Shown here: one piece after another, positions 7,461 to 14,486 of the stretch
Layout: every line of letters starts with the position of its first letter
Position numbering within the stretch: position 1 is the stretch's first letter
Assembly: GCF_050563525.1 (NCBI RefSeq)
Contig: NZ_JBNXUN010000001.1
Location: forward strand, 744,001 to 808,000
Length of the DNA: 64,000 nt
Source: Falsiroseomonas sp050563525
Lineage (GTDB): Bacteria; Pseudomonadota; Alphaproteobacteria; Acetobacterales; Acetobacteraceae
Direction of reading: 5' to 3'
Translations under genes and position numbers: made by a program
The notes under the pieces: generated by a model
What the model was told of the DNA's origin: nothing
Seen by the model: the letters and a program-made list of their open reading frames with translations, nothing else
Databases searched by the model: none

Positions 7461-8434
7461 AGGCGAACGCGCTGTGGATCACTGGCCCGTTCCAGGCCGA
7501 GCTGCGCGAGCACGAGCTGGAAATCCCCGGCCCCGACCAGGCGCTGGTGGTCACTGCGGCCAGCGGCATCTCGCGCGGGACCGAACGGCTGGTGTTTGCC
7601 GGGCGGGTGCCGGAAAGCCTGTGGCCGGCGATGCGGGCGCCACTGCAATACGGGGATTTCCCGGCGCCGGTGTCCTATGGCTATGCCGCGGTCGGCACGG
7701 TGAAGGCGGGGCCGGCGCATCTGCATGGCCGGCGCGTGTTCTGCCTGCACCCGCACCACGATGCCTTCGTGGCACCCGTTGCCATGTGCATCCCCGTGCC
7801 GGATGCGGTGCCGGACCGGCGCGCGGTGCTGGCGGCCAACATGGAGACCGCGGTGAACATCCTGTGGGATGCGCGGCCGCTGGTGGGCGAACGGGTGCTG
7901 GTGATCGGTGCCGGCGTGGTCGGGCTGCTGGTGACGTACCTGCTCGGCCGGATGCCCGGTTTGGACCTGCATGTCTGCGACCTCGACGCCTCGCGTCGCA
8001 CCATCGCCGAAAGCTTCGGTGCGGCGTTCTGCGCGCCGGAAGACGTACCGGGGGATCGCGACCTGGTCATCCATGCGTCCGCCAGCACGGAGGGGCTGCG
8101 CCTGGCACTGTCGCGCTGCGGCTTCGAGGGTCGCGTGATCGAAGCCTCCTGGTTCGGCGATCGCGGCGTGGAATTGCCACTGGGCGAGGCGTTCCATTCG
8201 AAGCGGCTGGCGCTGATCTCGACGCAGGTCGGCCAGGTGGCGCCGGCGATGCGCGGGCGGCGCACGCATGGCGATCGCCTGGCGCTGGCGCTGGACCTGC
8301 TTGCGGATGCACGGCTCGATGCGCTGCTTGGGCCGGAGACCGCCTTCGCCGATCTGCCGAATGCACTGGGTGCCTTGCTGTCGCCACCATCGGGGGCACA
8401 TCAGCCGCTCTGCCCCGTCGTCATCTATCCATAG
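7457..8434 (+). CDS. MDR-family dehydrogenase lacking zinc ligands (BchC-like branch)
   Basis: A 325-residue medium-chain dehydrogenase. The nucleotide-binding motif GAGVVG is at 151-156, and CDLDASR (174-180) supplies the acidic residue that usually favours NAD(H). The N-terminal SGISRGTERL (36-45) replaces the catalytic-cysteine region and is characteristic of the branch containing bacteriochlorophyllide dehydrogenase BchC. The usual structural-zinc cysteine cluster is missing. It probably oxidises or reduces a side-chain hydroxyl or keto group on the product of this cluster (inference). It starts inside the stop of the RibD-like gene and ends 13 bases before the PTPS paralogue. Confidence 0.78.
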   Translation: MKANALWITGPFQAELREHELEIPGPDQALVVTAASGISRGTERLVFAGRVPESLWPAMRAPLQYGDFPAPVSYGYAAVGTVKAGPAHLHGRRVFCLHPHHDAFVAPVAMCIPVPDAVPDRRAVLAANMETAVNILWDARPLVGERVLVIGAGVVGLLVTYLLGRMPGLDLHVCDLDASRRTIAESFGAAFCAPEDVPGDRDLVIHASASTEGLRLALSRCGFEGRVIEASWFGDRGVELPLGEAFHSKRLALISTQVGQVAPAMRGRRTHGDRLALALDLLADARLDALLGPETAFADLPNALGALLSPPSGAHQPLCPVVIYP

Positions 8435-8447
8435 AGTGAGTCACCGC

Positions 8448-8861
8448 ATGTCCAGCCTGCCGATGTTCAGCCTTACGGTCGTCGATCACATCATGATCGC
8501 GCATTCCTTCCGCGGCGAAGCCTTCGGCCCGGCGCAGCGCCTGCACGGCGCGACCTTCGTGGTGGAAGCCGAGTTTCGCGCGCCGAAGCTGGATGACCTG
8601 CATCTGCTGGTCGATATCGGCCTGGCGAAGGATCATCTGCGCGCCATCCTGGCGCCGATGGACTACCGCAACCTGGATTCCGAGCCGGTCTTCGCCGGCA
8701 AGAACACCACCACCGAATACCTTTGCCTGCACATCCACGGCCTGCTGGCGGAGGCCTGCCGTACCGGCGTGCTGGGCGATGGCGGCAAGGCGGTGACCGG
8801 GTTGAAGATCCTGCTGCGCGAGAGCCACATCGCCTGGGCGGCGTTCGAAGGGCCGGTTTGA
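8448..8861 (+). CDS. 6-pyruvoyl-tetrahydropterin synthase/QueD family paralogue, degenerate active site
   Basis: A 137-residue T-fold protein aligning with PTPS/QueD along its length: the IAHSF region (His19), RLHGATF (32-38), MDYRNLDSE (71-79), NTTTEYLCLHI (86-96) and the ending LLRESHIAWAAFEG. Compared with QueD, the catalytic cysteine before RLHGH is Ala29, the third zinc histidine is Ala35 (HGA instead of HGH) and the catalytic histidine after Asp71 is Tyr72. Normal lyase or synthase activity is therefore doubtful. It may bind a pterin, catalyse another reaction or use a different metal site. It overlaps the glycosyltransferase start (TTGA). Confidence 0.8.
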   Translation: MSSLPMFSLTVVDHIMIAHSFRGEAFGPAQRLHGATFVVEAEFRAPKLDDLHLLVDIGLAKDHLRAILAPMDYRNLDSEPVFAGKNTTTEYLCLHIHGLLAEACRTGVLGDGGKAVTGLKILLRESHIAWAAFEGPV

Positions 8862-9907
8862 CCTTGCTGATTCACTTTCTCGTCCCGGCGCCGTTCGAGG
8901 CGATCTCGGGCGGCTATGGCTATGACCGGCGCCTTGTCGCCGGGTGGCGCGGACTGGGGCACGAGGTGCGCGTGGTCGAGTTGGCCGGCGCGCATCCGCT
9001 GCCGGATGAGGCGGCGTTCGCCAGCGCGCGGGATGCGCTGGATGCGGTGCCGGAGGATGCGCGCATCGTCATCGATGGCCTCGGCCTGCCTGCCTTCGCG
9101 CCGCTGATCGAGACGCTGGAGCGGCGCCGTGCCGTCGGGCTGATCCATCACCCGACGGCGCTGGAGCATGGCAACCCGGGGCCGGTACGGGATGCGTTGC
9201 GCGAGGCCGAGCAGGCGTTGTTTCCGCGCCTCGCCCGGCTGGTCGCGACCAGCAACCTGACGGCGCGGCGGCTGGAGCCGGAATTCGGCGCGAACCCCGC
9301 GCGCGTCGGCGTGGTGGAGCCCGGCACCGATCCGGCGCCGCGCAGCGCCGGGTCTGGCGGGCCGGGCTGCGCCATCCTGGCCATCGGCACGCTGGTGCCG
9401 CGCAAGGGTCATGACGTGCTGCTGCGGGCGCTGGGGATGCTGGCGGATTTGGACTGGTCGCTGACCATCGTCGGCCCGCCGCGCGACCCTGTGCATGCGG
9501 AGGGGCTGCTGGCGCTGGTCGAGGAACTGAAGCTCACAGCACGCGTGACCTTCGCGGGCGAGGTGACCGGGGAGGCGCTGGACGCGCTGTGGGCCGGCGC
9601 CGACCTGTTCGCGCTGGCGACCCACTGGGAAGGCTACGGCATGGCGGCGGCGGAAGCGCTGGCGCGCGGCGTGCCCGTCGCCATCACCGCCGGCGGCGCG
9701 ATCGCGGAGGTGGTGCCGATGGAGGCCGGGGTGGTCTCGCCGCCGGGGGACCACGTGTCCCTGTCCCGCGCCATGCGCCGCGCCATCTTCGACACCGACC
9801 TGCGTGCGGAGATGGCAGAAGCCGCGTGGACGGCCGGCCAGAAGCTGCCGCGCTGGGATGATCGCGCGGCGGCGTTCCTGGCTGAACTCGAAAAGGCCGC
9901 GGGTTGA
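8858..9907 (+). CDS. Glycosyltransferase family 4 (GT-B fold)
   Basis: A 349-residue GT-B glycosyltransferase. The N-terminal acceptor domain carries ISGGYGYDRRLV. The C-terminal nucleotide-sugar domain has AIGTLVPRKGHDVLLRAL and the retaining-GT4 pattern HWEGYGMAAAEALARGVPV, with the EX7E glutamates. The start is a TTG overlapping the stop of the PTPS paralogue, which gives LTLLIHFLVPAPFE; no better ATG is near. The position, between a PTPS-like protein and a methyltransferase, suggests that it glycosylates the small molecule made by the cluster rather than a surface polysaccharide. That is inference, because no other cell-envelope genes are nearby. Confidence 0.85.
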   Translation: MTLLIHFLVPAPFEAISGGYGYDRRLVAGWRGLGHEVRVVELAGAHPLPDEAAFASARDALDAVPEDARIVIDGLGLPAFAPLIETLERRRAVGLIHHPTALEHGNPGPVRDALREAEQALFPRLARLVATSNLTARRLEPEFGANPARVGVVEPGTDPAPRSAGSGGPGCAILAIGTLVPRKGHDVLLRALGMLADLDWSLTIVGPPRDPVHAEGLLALVEELKLTARVTFAGEVTGEALDALWAGADLFALATHWEGYGMAAAEALARGVPVAITAGGAIAEVVPMEAGVVSPPGDHVSLSRAMRRAIFDTDLRAEMAEAAWTAGQKLPRWDDRAAAFLAELEKAAG

Positions 9908-9909
9908 GC

Positions 9910-10785
9910 ATGGCCGAGAGCTTCGACGGCGATTGGCTGGAACTACGCGAGCCGCACGACGCGGCCGCGCGCAACCTGGGGCTGGCGCAGGCGCTGGCGG
10001 CGGTACTGCCGGCACGGCCGCGCATCATGGACCTCGGCGCCGGCACCGGGGCCCTGCTGCGCTGGCTGGCGCCGGTGATCGGGCGGGCGCAGGCCTGGAC
10101 GCTGGTGGATGCCGATGGCGGGCTGCTCAGCCGCGCCTTTGCTACCACGGCGGACCATGCCGAAGACCGGGGCTGGCCCGCCACCTTCGCCTCCCGCAAG
10201 ACGCTGCTGGTGCATGCGCCGGGCGGCGCCTGGCGGGTGGAGGGACTGATCGCGGATCTGCGGGACGCACCGTCCGGCCTGCCGCTGCACCAGGTGGATG
10301 CGGTCGTGAACACCGCGCTGTGCGACCTGGTGTCGGAGGACTGGATTGCCCGGATCGCCGCAGGCTGCGCGAGGCACCGCCTGCCCTTCTACGCCGCGCT
10401 GAACGTGACCGGGCGCGAACGCTTCGATCCGCCGCATCCCGCCGATGCGCTGGTCAATCGCGGCTTCGCCCGCGACCAGCAGCGTGACAAGGGGTTCGGC
10501 GGCATCGCGCTGGGCGCACGGGCGCCCGCTGTCCTCGCCGCCGCCTTCGCGGCGCATGGCTACAGTGTGCAGCGCGCGCCGAGCGACTGGCGCATCCCGA
10601 GGCGCGCGCCGGAGATGGCGGCGGCGGTCGCCAGCGGCCACGCGCAGGCGGCAATGAGCCGGGAGCGGCGGGAACGCCTGAAGCTGCTGGACTGGGCGAT
10701 GGACCGCCGGGCGCAGGCGGGGCTACAGCGGCTGGCGGTGCGGATCGGCCACGCCGATGTGCTGTGCCTGCCACCGCCGCCATGA
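9910..10785 (+). CDS. Class I SAM-dependent methyltransferase
   Basis: A 291-residue protein with SAM-binding motif I at 39-50 (IMDLGAGTGALL) and an acidic residue after motif II in TLVDADGG. The middle part (VNTALCDLVSEDW) and the C-terminal region are not specific for any characterised family. It is the last gene of the five-gene cluster and begins just past the glycosyltransferase stop. I chose the ATG at 9910; a TTG at 9904 that overlaps the previous stop is also possible. The likely role is to methylate the same product that the glycosyltransferase modifies (inference from context). Confidence 0.82.
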   Translation: MAESFDGDWLELREPHDAAARNLGLAQALAAVLPARPRIMDLGAGTGALLRWLAPVIGRAQAWTLVDADGGLLSRAFATTADHAEDRGWPATFASRKTLLVHAPGGAWRVEGLIADLRDAPSGLPLHQVDAVVNTALCDLVSEDWIARIAAGCARHRLPFYAALNVTGRERFDPPHPADALVNRGFARDQQRDKGFGGIALGARAPAVLAAAFAAHGYSVQRAPSDWRIPRRAPEMAAAVASGHAQAAMSRERRERLKLLDWAMDRRAQAGLQRLAVRIGHADVLCLPPPP

Positions 10786-10804
10786 CTGCCTGGGGAGTGA
10801 AACA

Positions 10805-12064
10805 ATGAGCCTTCTGCTCGGCTGCATCGCTGATGATTTCACCGGAGCGACCGACCTCGCCTCCATGCTGGTGAAGCACGGCATGACCACGGTGCAGGTC
10901 ATCGGCGTCCCGAATGGCGCCCTGCCGGAGGCCGATGCGGTGGTGATCGCGCTGAAGTCGCGCACCATCCCGGCGGGAGATGCCGTGGCGCAGAGCCTGG
11001 CGGCGGCGGAAGCGCTGCTGGCGGCCGGTGCCAGGCAGTTGCTGTTTAAATACTGCTCCACCTTCGACAGCACGGATGAGGGCAATATCGGCCCGGTCGC
11101 CGATGCGCTGCTGAAGCGGCTGGGCGCCGGCTTCGCGCTGGCCTGCCCCGCCTTCCCGGCGAATGGCCGCAGCATCTACCAGGGCCACCTGTTCGCAGGC
11201 AGCCATCTGCTGAGCGAGAGCGGGATGGAGAACCATCCGCTGACGCCGATGCGCGACCCGAACCTGGTGCGCGTGCTCGGGCGGCAGACGGAAGGCTCGG
11301 TCGGGCTGGTGCCCTTCGCGGTGGTGGAGCGTGGCGCGGGTGCGATCCGCGATGCGATGACGCGGCTGGCAGAGGGTGGCCGGCGCTACGGCATCATCGA
11401 TGCGGTGACCGACGCGCATCTGCTGGCGATCGGCGAGGCGGCGGCGAAGCATCCGCTGATCACCGGCGGGTCAGGCATCGCGATGGGCCTGCCGGCGAAT
11501 TTCCGCGCCGCCGGGCTGCTGCCGGAGCGGCCGGATGCGGCGGTACTGCCGGCGCCGCAGGGGATGTGCGCGGTGGTGGCGGGCAGTTGCTCGCGCGCGA
11601 CTCTCGGGCAGATCGGCTTCGCGCGGGACCATGTGCCGGTGCTGGAGCTGGATGCGCTGGCGCTGCCGGATGCCGCGGCGCTGGCCGCGCAGGCGCTGGA
11701 ATGGGTGCAGGGCAAGCTCTCGGCCGACCGGCCGGTGGTGATCGCGGCGAGCGCGCCGCCGGACAAGGTCGCGGCCTTGCAGGCGAGGCTCGGGCGCGAT
11801 GCGGCGGGCGTGCTGGTGGAGGATGCGATGGCGGCCGTCGCGGCGGGTCTGGTGGCGCGTGGCGTCGGGCGGCTGGTGGTGGCGGGCGGAGAGACCTCCG
11901 GCGCCGTGGTGTCGCGGCTCGGCGTGCAGCAGCTGCGCATCGGCGCGGAGATCGACCCGGGCGTACCGTGGACCTTCGCCGCGCCCACCGGCATCCACCT
12001 GGCGCTGAAGTCCGGCAATTTCGGCGGCCGCGACTTCTTCCTGAAGGCCTTCGAGCATGGCTGA
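10805..12064 (+). CDS. otnK: 3-oxo-tetronate kinase (four-carbon acid sugar kinase family)
   Basis: A 419-residue member of the DUF1537 kinase family. It phosphorylates 3-oxo-tetronate at O4 during catabolism of four-carbon sugar acids such as L-threonate. The N-terminal IADDFTGATD motif (8-17), FKYCSTFDSTDEGNIGP, and the C-terminal ATP-binding region with VVAGGETSGAVVSRLG followed by LKSGNFGG are diagnostic. An upstream GGGGAG precedes the ATG. It overlaps otnC by eight bases, and this pairing is typical of Otn loci. The usual dehydrogenase (LtnD) and epimerase/isomerase partners (OtnI, DenD) are not in the window. The gene follows the methyltransferase by only 19 bases. Confidence 0.9.
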   Translation: MSLLLGCIADDFTGATDLASMLVKHGMTTVQVIGVPNGALPEADAVVIALKSRTIPAGDAVAQSLAAAEALLAAGARQLLFKYCSTFDSTDEGNIGPVADALLKRLGAGFALACPAFPANGRSIYQGHLFAGSHLLSESGMENHPLTPMRDPNLVRVLGRQTEGSVGLVPFAVVERGAGAIRDAMTRLAEGGRRYGIIDAVTDAHLLAIGEAAAKHPLITGGSGIAMGLPANFRAAGLLPERPDAAVLPAPQGMCAVVAGSCSRATLGQIGFARDHVPVLELDALALPDAAALAAQALEWVQGKLSADRPVVIAASAPPDKVAALQARLGRDAAGVLVEDAMAAVAAGLVARGVGRLVVAGGETSGAVVSRLGVQQLRIGAEIDPGVPWTFAAPTGIHLALKSGNFGGRDFFLKAFEHG

Positions 12065-12692
12065 GGCAGCGCTGCGGACGCAGCTTTGCGAACTGGCGAA
12101 AAGCCTGTTCGACCGCGGCTACAGCGTCGGCACCGCCGGCAACGTCAGCGTTCGGCTGCCCGATGGCTACCTGATGACGCCGACCAATTCCTGCCTTGGC
12201 CGGCTGGACCCGGAGCGGATCAGCAAGCTCGGCCCGGACTGGGCGCATCTGTCCGGCGATAAGCCTTCGAAGGAGGTGTTCCTGCATCGCGCGGTGCTGG
12301 ACGCGCGGCCGGAGGCGGGCGCCGTGGTACACCTGCATTCGACGCACGCCACCGCGATCTCCTGCCTGGCACCCGAGGGCGGCGATGCGGAGATCCCGCC
12401 GCTGACGCCCTATTTCGTCATGCGCATCGGCCGCCGCCTGCCCTGCGTGGCCTATTACCGCCCCGGCGATGCGGCGATGGAGCCGGCGGTGCATGCGGCG
12501 GCGCGCGCTGCGAAGGCGCTGCTGCTGGCCAATCACGGGCCGGTGGTAAGTGGGGCCAGCCTCACCGAGGCGGTGCATGCGGCGGAGGAGTTGGAGGAGG
12601 CGGCGCGGCTGGCGCTGGTGCTGCGCGGCGTGCCGGGCGTCCGGGCGCTGAATGCGGCGCAGGTGGATGACCTGCTGGAGACGTTCGGCTGA
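12057..12692 (+). CDS. otnC: 3-oxo-tetronate 4-phosphate decarboxylase (class II aldolase family)
   Basis: A 211-residue class II aldolase/adducin-fold enzyme that converts 3-oxo-tetronate 4-phosphate to dihydroxyacetone phosphate and CO2. The zinc ligands are visible as His92 and His94 in VVHLHSTHA and His160 in LLANHGPVV. Glu73 in KPSKEVFLH is the usual catalytic acid. The N-terminal GYSVGTAGNVSVRLP binds phosphate in the family. It overlaps otnK, so the two enzymes are made together. The specific name depends on that neighbour; alone it could be read as a fuculose-phosphate aldolase relative. Confidence 0.87.
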   Translation: MAEAALRTQLCELAKSLFDRGYSVGTAGNVSVRLPDGYLMTPTNSCLGRLDPERISKLGPDWAHLSGDKPSKEVFLHRAVLDARPEAGAVVHLHSTHATAISCLAPEGGDAEIPPLTPYFVMRIGRRLPCVAYYRPGDAAMEPAVHAAARAAKALLLANHGPVVSGASLTEAVHAAEELEEAARLALVLRGVPGVRALNAAQVDDLLETFG

Positions 12693-13163
12693 TCAGAGCG
12701 AGGCGGCAGCATCCAGGCGGATGACGTAGCTGCGCCAGTCCGCGCGTGTGGCGATGCGCTGGTATAGCGCGATGGCACCGGCATCATCCTCCGGCACGAT
12801 CCAGCGCAGGTGGCTCCAGCCGCGCAGGCGGCCTTCCGCAACGGCGGCCTCGATCAAAGCGCGGGCGAGGCCCTGGCCGCGCGAGGCGGGGCGCACGAAC
12901 AGGTCGTCCAGCATCCCGCAGCGCCGTGCGAAGACCACCTCCGGCAGGTCGAACAGGATGGCGAAGCCGAGCGGCATGGCGGCTTCATCCTCGGCCAGCA
13001 GCACCTCGGCCGCGGGATGCGAGGCCAGCAACGCCGCCTGCGCCTCCGGCGTCGCGATGGCGGCGCCCGCCAGCACGCCGCGCATCTCGGCAGCGTAGAG
13101 CGCCAGCAGCGGCGCCAGCCGGTGCCTGTCCTGCGGCGGCAGGAAGTGGATGCGGGGGATCAT
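12693..13163 (-). CDS. GNAT family N-acetyltransferase
   Basis: A 156-residue acetyltransferase. The acetyl-CoA-binding motif A is clear in LDDLFVRPASRGQGLARALI, where RGQGLA forms the pyrophosphate loop, followed by the usual WIVPEDDAGAIALYQRIA motif B. The ATG at 13163 (MIPRIHFLPP) begins the domain; the open frame upstream crosses the terminator at 13186-13219 and is not coding. It is convergent with otnC, whose stop is at its 3' end. The acceptor substrate is unknown. Confidence 0.82.
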   Translation of the reverse strand: MIPRIHFLPPQDRHRLAPLLALYAAEMRGVLAGAAIATPEAQAALLASHPAAEVLLAEDEAAMPLGFAILFDLPEVVFARRCGMLDDLFVRPASRGQGLARALIEAAVAEGRLRGWSHLRWIVPEDDAGAIALYQRIATRADWRSYVIRLDAAASL

Positions 13164-13185
13164 GCGGTCCGGTCCTGGACATGAA

Positions 13186-13219
13186 AAAGGCGCCGCCCGC
13201 GGATGCGGACGGCGCCTTT
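13186..13219 (-). terminator. Rho-independent terminator of the histone-like gene
   Basis: AAAGGCGCCG and CGGCGCCTTT form a perfect 10-bp stem with extra pairing towards the loop. On the minus strand it is followed by five T residues. It lies 17 bases after the stop codon of the Lys/Ala-rich protein gene and isolates the downstream GNAT gene. Confidence 0.85.
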
Positions 13220-13236
13220 CGACGTGAGCCGAAGCC

Positions 13237-13893
13237 TCAGGTGCTGGCTTCGGTCGCGGGCGCGGCCGGCGCTTCCGAGGCGGCAGAGGCGGCAGCGGCC
13301 TTGCGGGCGGCGCGGGTTGCCGCACCCTTGCGGGCGGCTTCCGAGCGTGCGGAGGACGCGGCCTTGGCCGCAGCGGTCGGCCGCGGTGCGGCGGCCTTGC
13401 GCGGCGCGGCCTTCTTCGCGGCGGTCGCCTTCTTCGGCGCGGCGGCCTTGCGGGCTGCCGGCTTCTTGGCGGCTGCGGCCTTGCGCGGCGCGGCCTTCTT
13501 CGCGGCGGCGGCCTTCTTCGGCGCGGCGGCCTTGCGGGCGGCCGGCTTCTTGGCGGCTGCGGCGTTGCGCGGCGCGGCCTTCTTCGGCGCGGCAGCCTTG
13601 CGAGCAGCGGGCTTCTTTGCGGCCGCGGCCTTCTTCGGCGCCGCCTTCCTCGCGGTTGCGGCCTTCTTCGGCGCAGCCTTCTTCGGCGCCGCCTTCTTCG
13701 TGGTCGCAGCCTTCTTCGGCGCGGCCTTCTTCGCGGCGGGCTTGCGCGTCGTCGCGGCCTTGGCGGCGGGCTTGCGTGCGGCCGGCTTCTTGGCGGCGGG
13801 CTTCTTCGCCGTCTTGCGCGCGGCGGCCATCGCCATCGGCTGGGCGCGCGGCGCGGCCTCGTCCGTCGCGATCGTGTCGTTGATGTCGGTCAT
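13237..13893 (-). CDS. Lysine/alanine-rich histone H1-like DNA-binding protein
   Basis: A 218-residue low-complexity protein. After a short acidic start (MTDINDTIATDEAAPR) it consists of repeated Lys/Ala/Pro pentamers such as KKAAP, RKAAA and AKKPA, ending in an Ala/Ser-rich tail. This resembles the C-terminal tail of eukaryotic histone H1 and bacterial HctB/AlgP-like proteins, which bind DNA through charge and help compact the nucleoid. The repeats can cause length variation between strains. It has its own terminator and a long non-coding stretch upstream. Function is inferred from composition alone. Confidence 0.75.
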   Translation of the reverse strand: MTDINDTIATDEAAPRAQPMAMAAARKTAKKPAAKKPAARKPAAKAATTRKPAAKKAAPKKAATTKKAAPKKAAPKKAATARKAAPKKAAAAKKPAARKAAAPKKAAPRNAAAAKKPAARKAAAPKKAAAAKKAAPRKAAAAKKPAARKAAAPKKATAAKKAAPRKAAAPRPTAAAKAASSARSEAARKGAATRAARKAAAASAASEAPAAPATEAST

Positions 13894-14449
13894 GGTGGTC
13901 AGGGTCTCCGCTCGGTTCCGGTGATGGTGCCGTGTTGGTGCAGACGGGCTGCCCGGCTTGCGCCGCGCCGCACTTTAGAAGCCAGGTCGGAACGTCCGGT
14001 TTCCACGGAGGGCGCGATTCCCGTCTCGCGCCGTGCCGTCGCAGCCGCTGTCCGTCTCGCGCCGGCGCCGGTGGGACGCTGCTGCGACGTGATGTCGCGC
14101 GGCGTCCTCTCGGCCTCTCTCCCGCCGTGCCCGAATGCCACGATGGCATCTGGCGGCGGTGCGGAGAGGTTCGTGCGCTGCACGAAGCCCTGCTCCACGA
14201 GCCTGCGGTCCATGGACCGATCCTTCCTGTGCGTGCCTCGCCTGCGTGCGGCGCAGCGCCCGTCGCCATCTACAGGATGGCTGCGAGGCGCTGCGCGAAT
14301 CGCGTCAAGCGATGCGTGCAACGTCACGCTATCCGTGTGCGCATGCTGCGTGTCAAACGGAATCGCACGAAAGCCGTGCACGCTTGTGCAAGGCCTGTGC
14401 AGCGACGGTGGTTCGAAGGATGCGCGGCGTGGCGCGCGGCCGTGCGGAA
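13894..14449. other. Long intergenic region without a convincing gene
   Basis: Over 550 bases between the histone-like gene (leftward) and the end of prpC. Open frames exist on both strands, but none has the codon pattern, a plausible ribosome site or a recognisable product. Base composition looks less GC-rich than in the neighbours. It must hold the promoter and leader of the histone-like gene. A regulatory RNA is possible, but I see no specific structure. Confidence 0.5.
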
Positions 14450-14479
14450 GCGTCACGCGGCGGCACCGCCGCGTGACGC
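14450..14479 (-). terminator. Stem-loop after prpC
   Basis: A perfect 14-bp inverted repeat (GCGTCACGCGGCGG against CCGCCGCGTGACGC) with a two-base centre, starting eight bases after the prpC stop. There is no T tract, so it is either a non-canonical terminator or a 3'-end stabilising hairpin. Confidence 0.6.
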
Positions 14480-14486
14480 GAAGTGG

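Noticed and set aside
13350..13820. The GC-rich repetitive DNA in the histone-like gene as a non-coding satellite.
   Set aside because: It is one uninterrupted reading frame with a start, a stop and a terminator, encoding a known type of Lys/Ala-rich protein.
13899..14456. Possible genes on either strand in the gap before prpC.
   Set aside because: Neither frame has a convincing ribosome site, conserved motif or codon bias. I left the region as non-coding.
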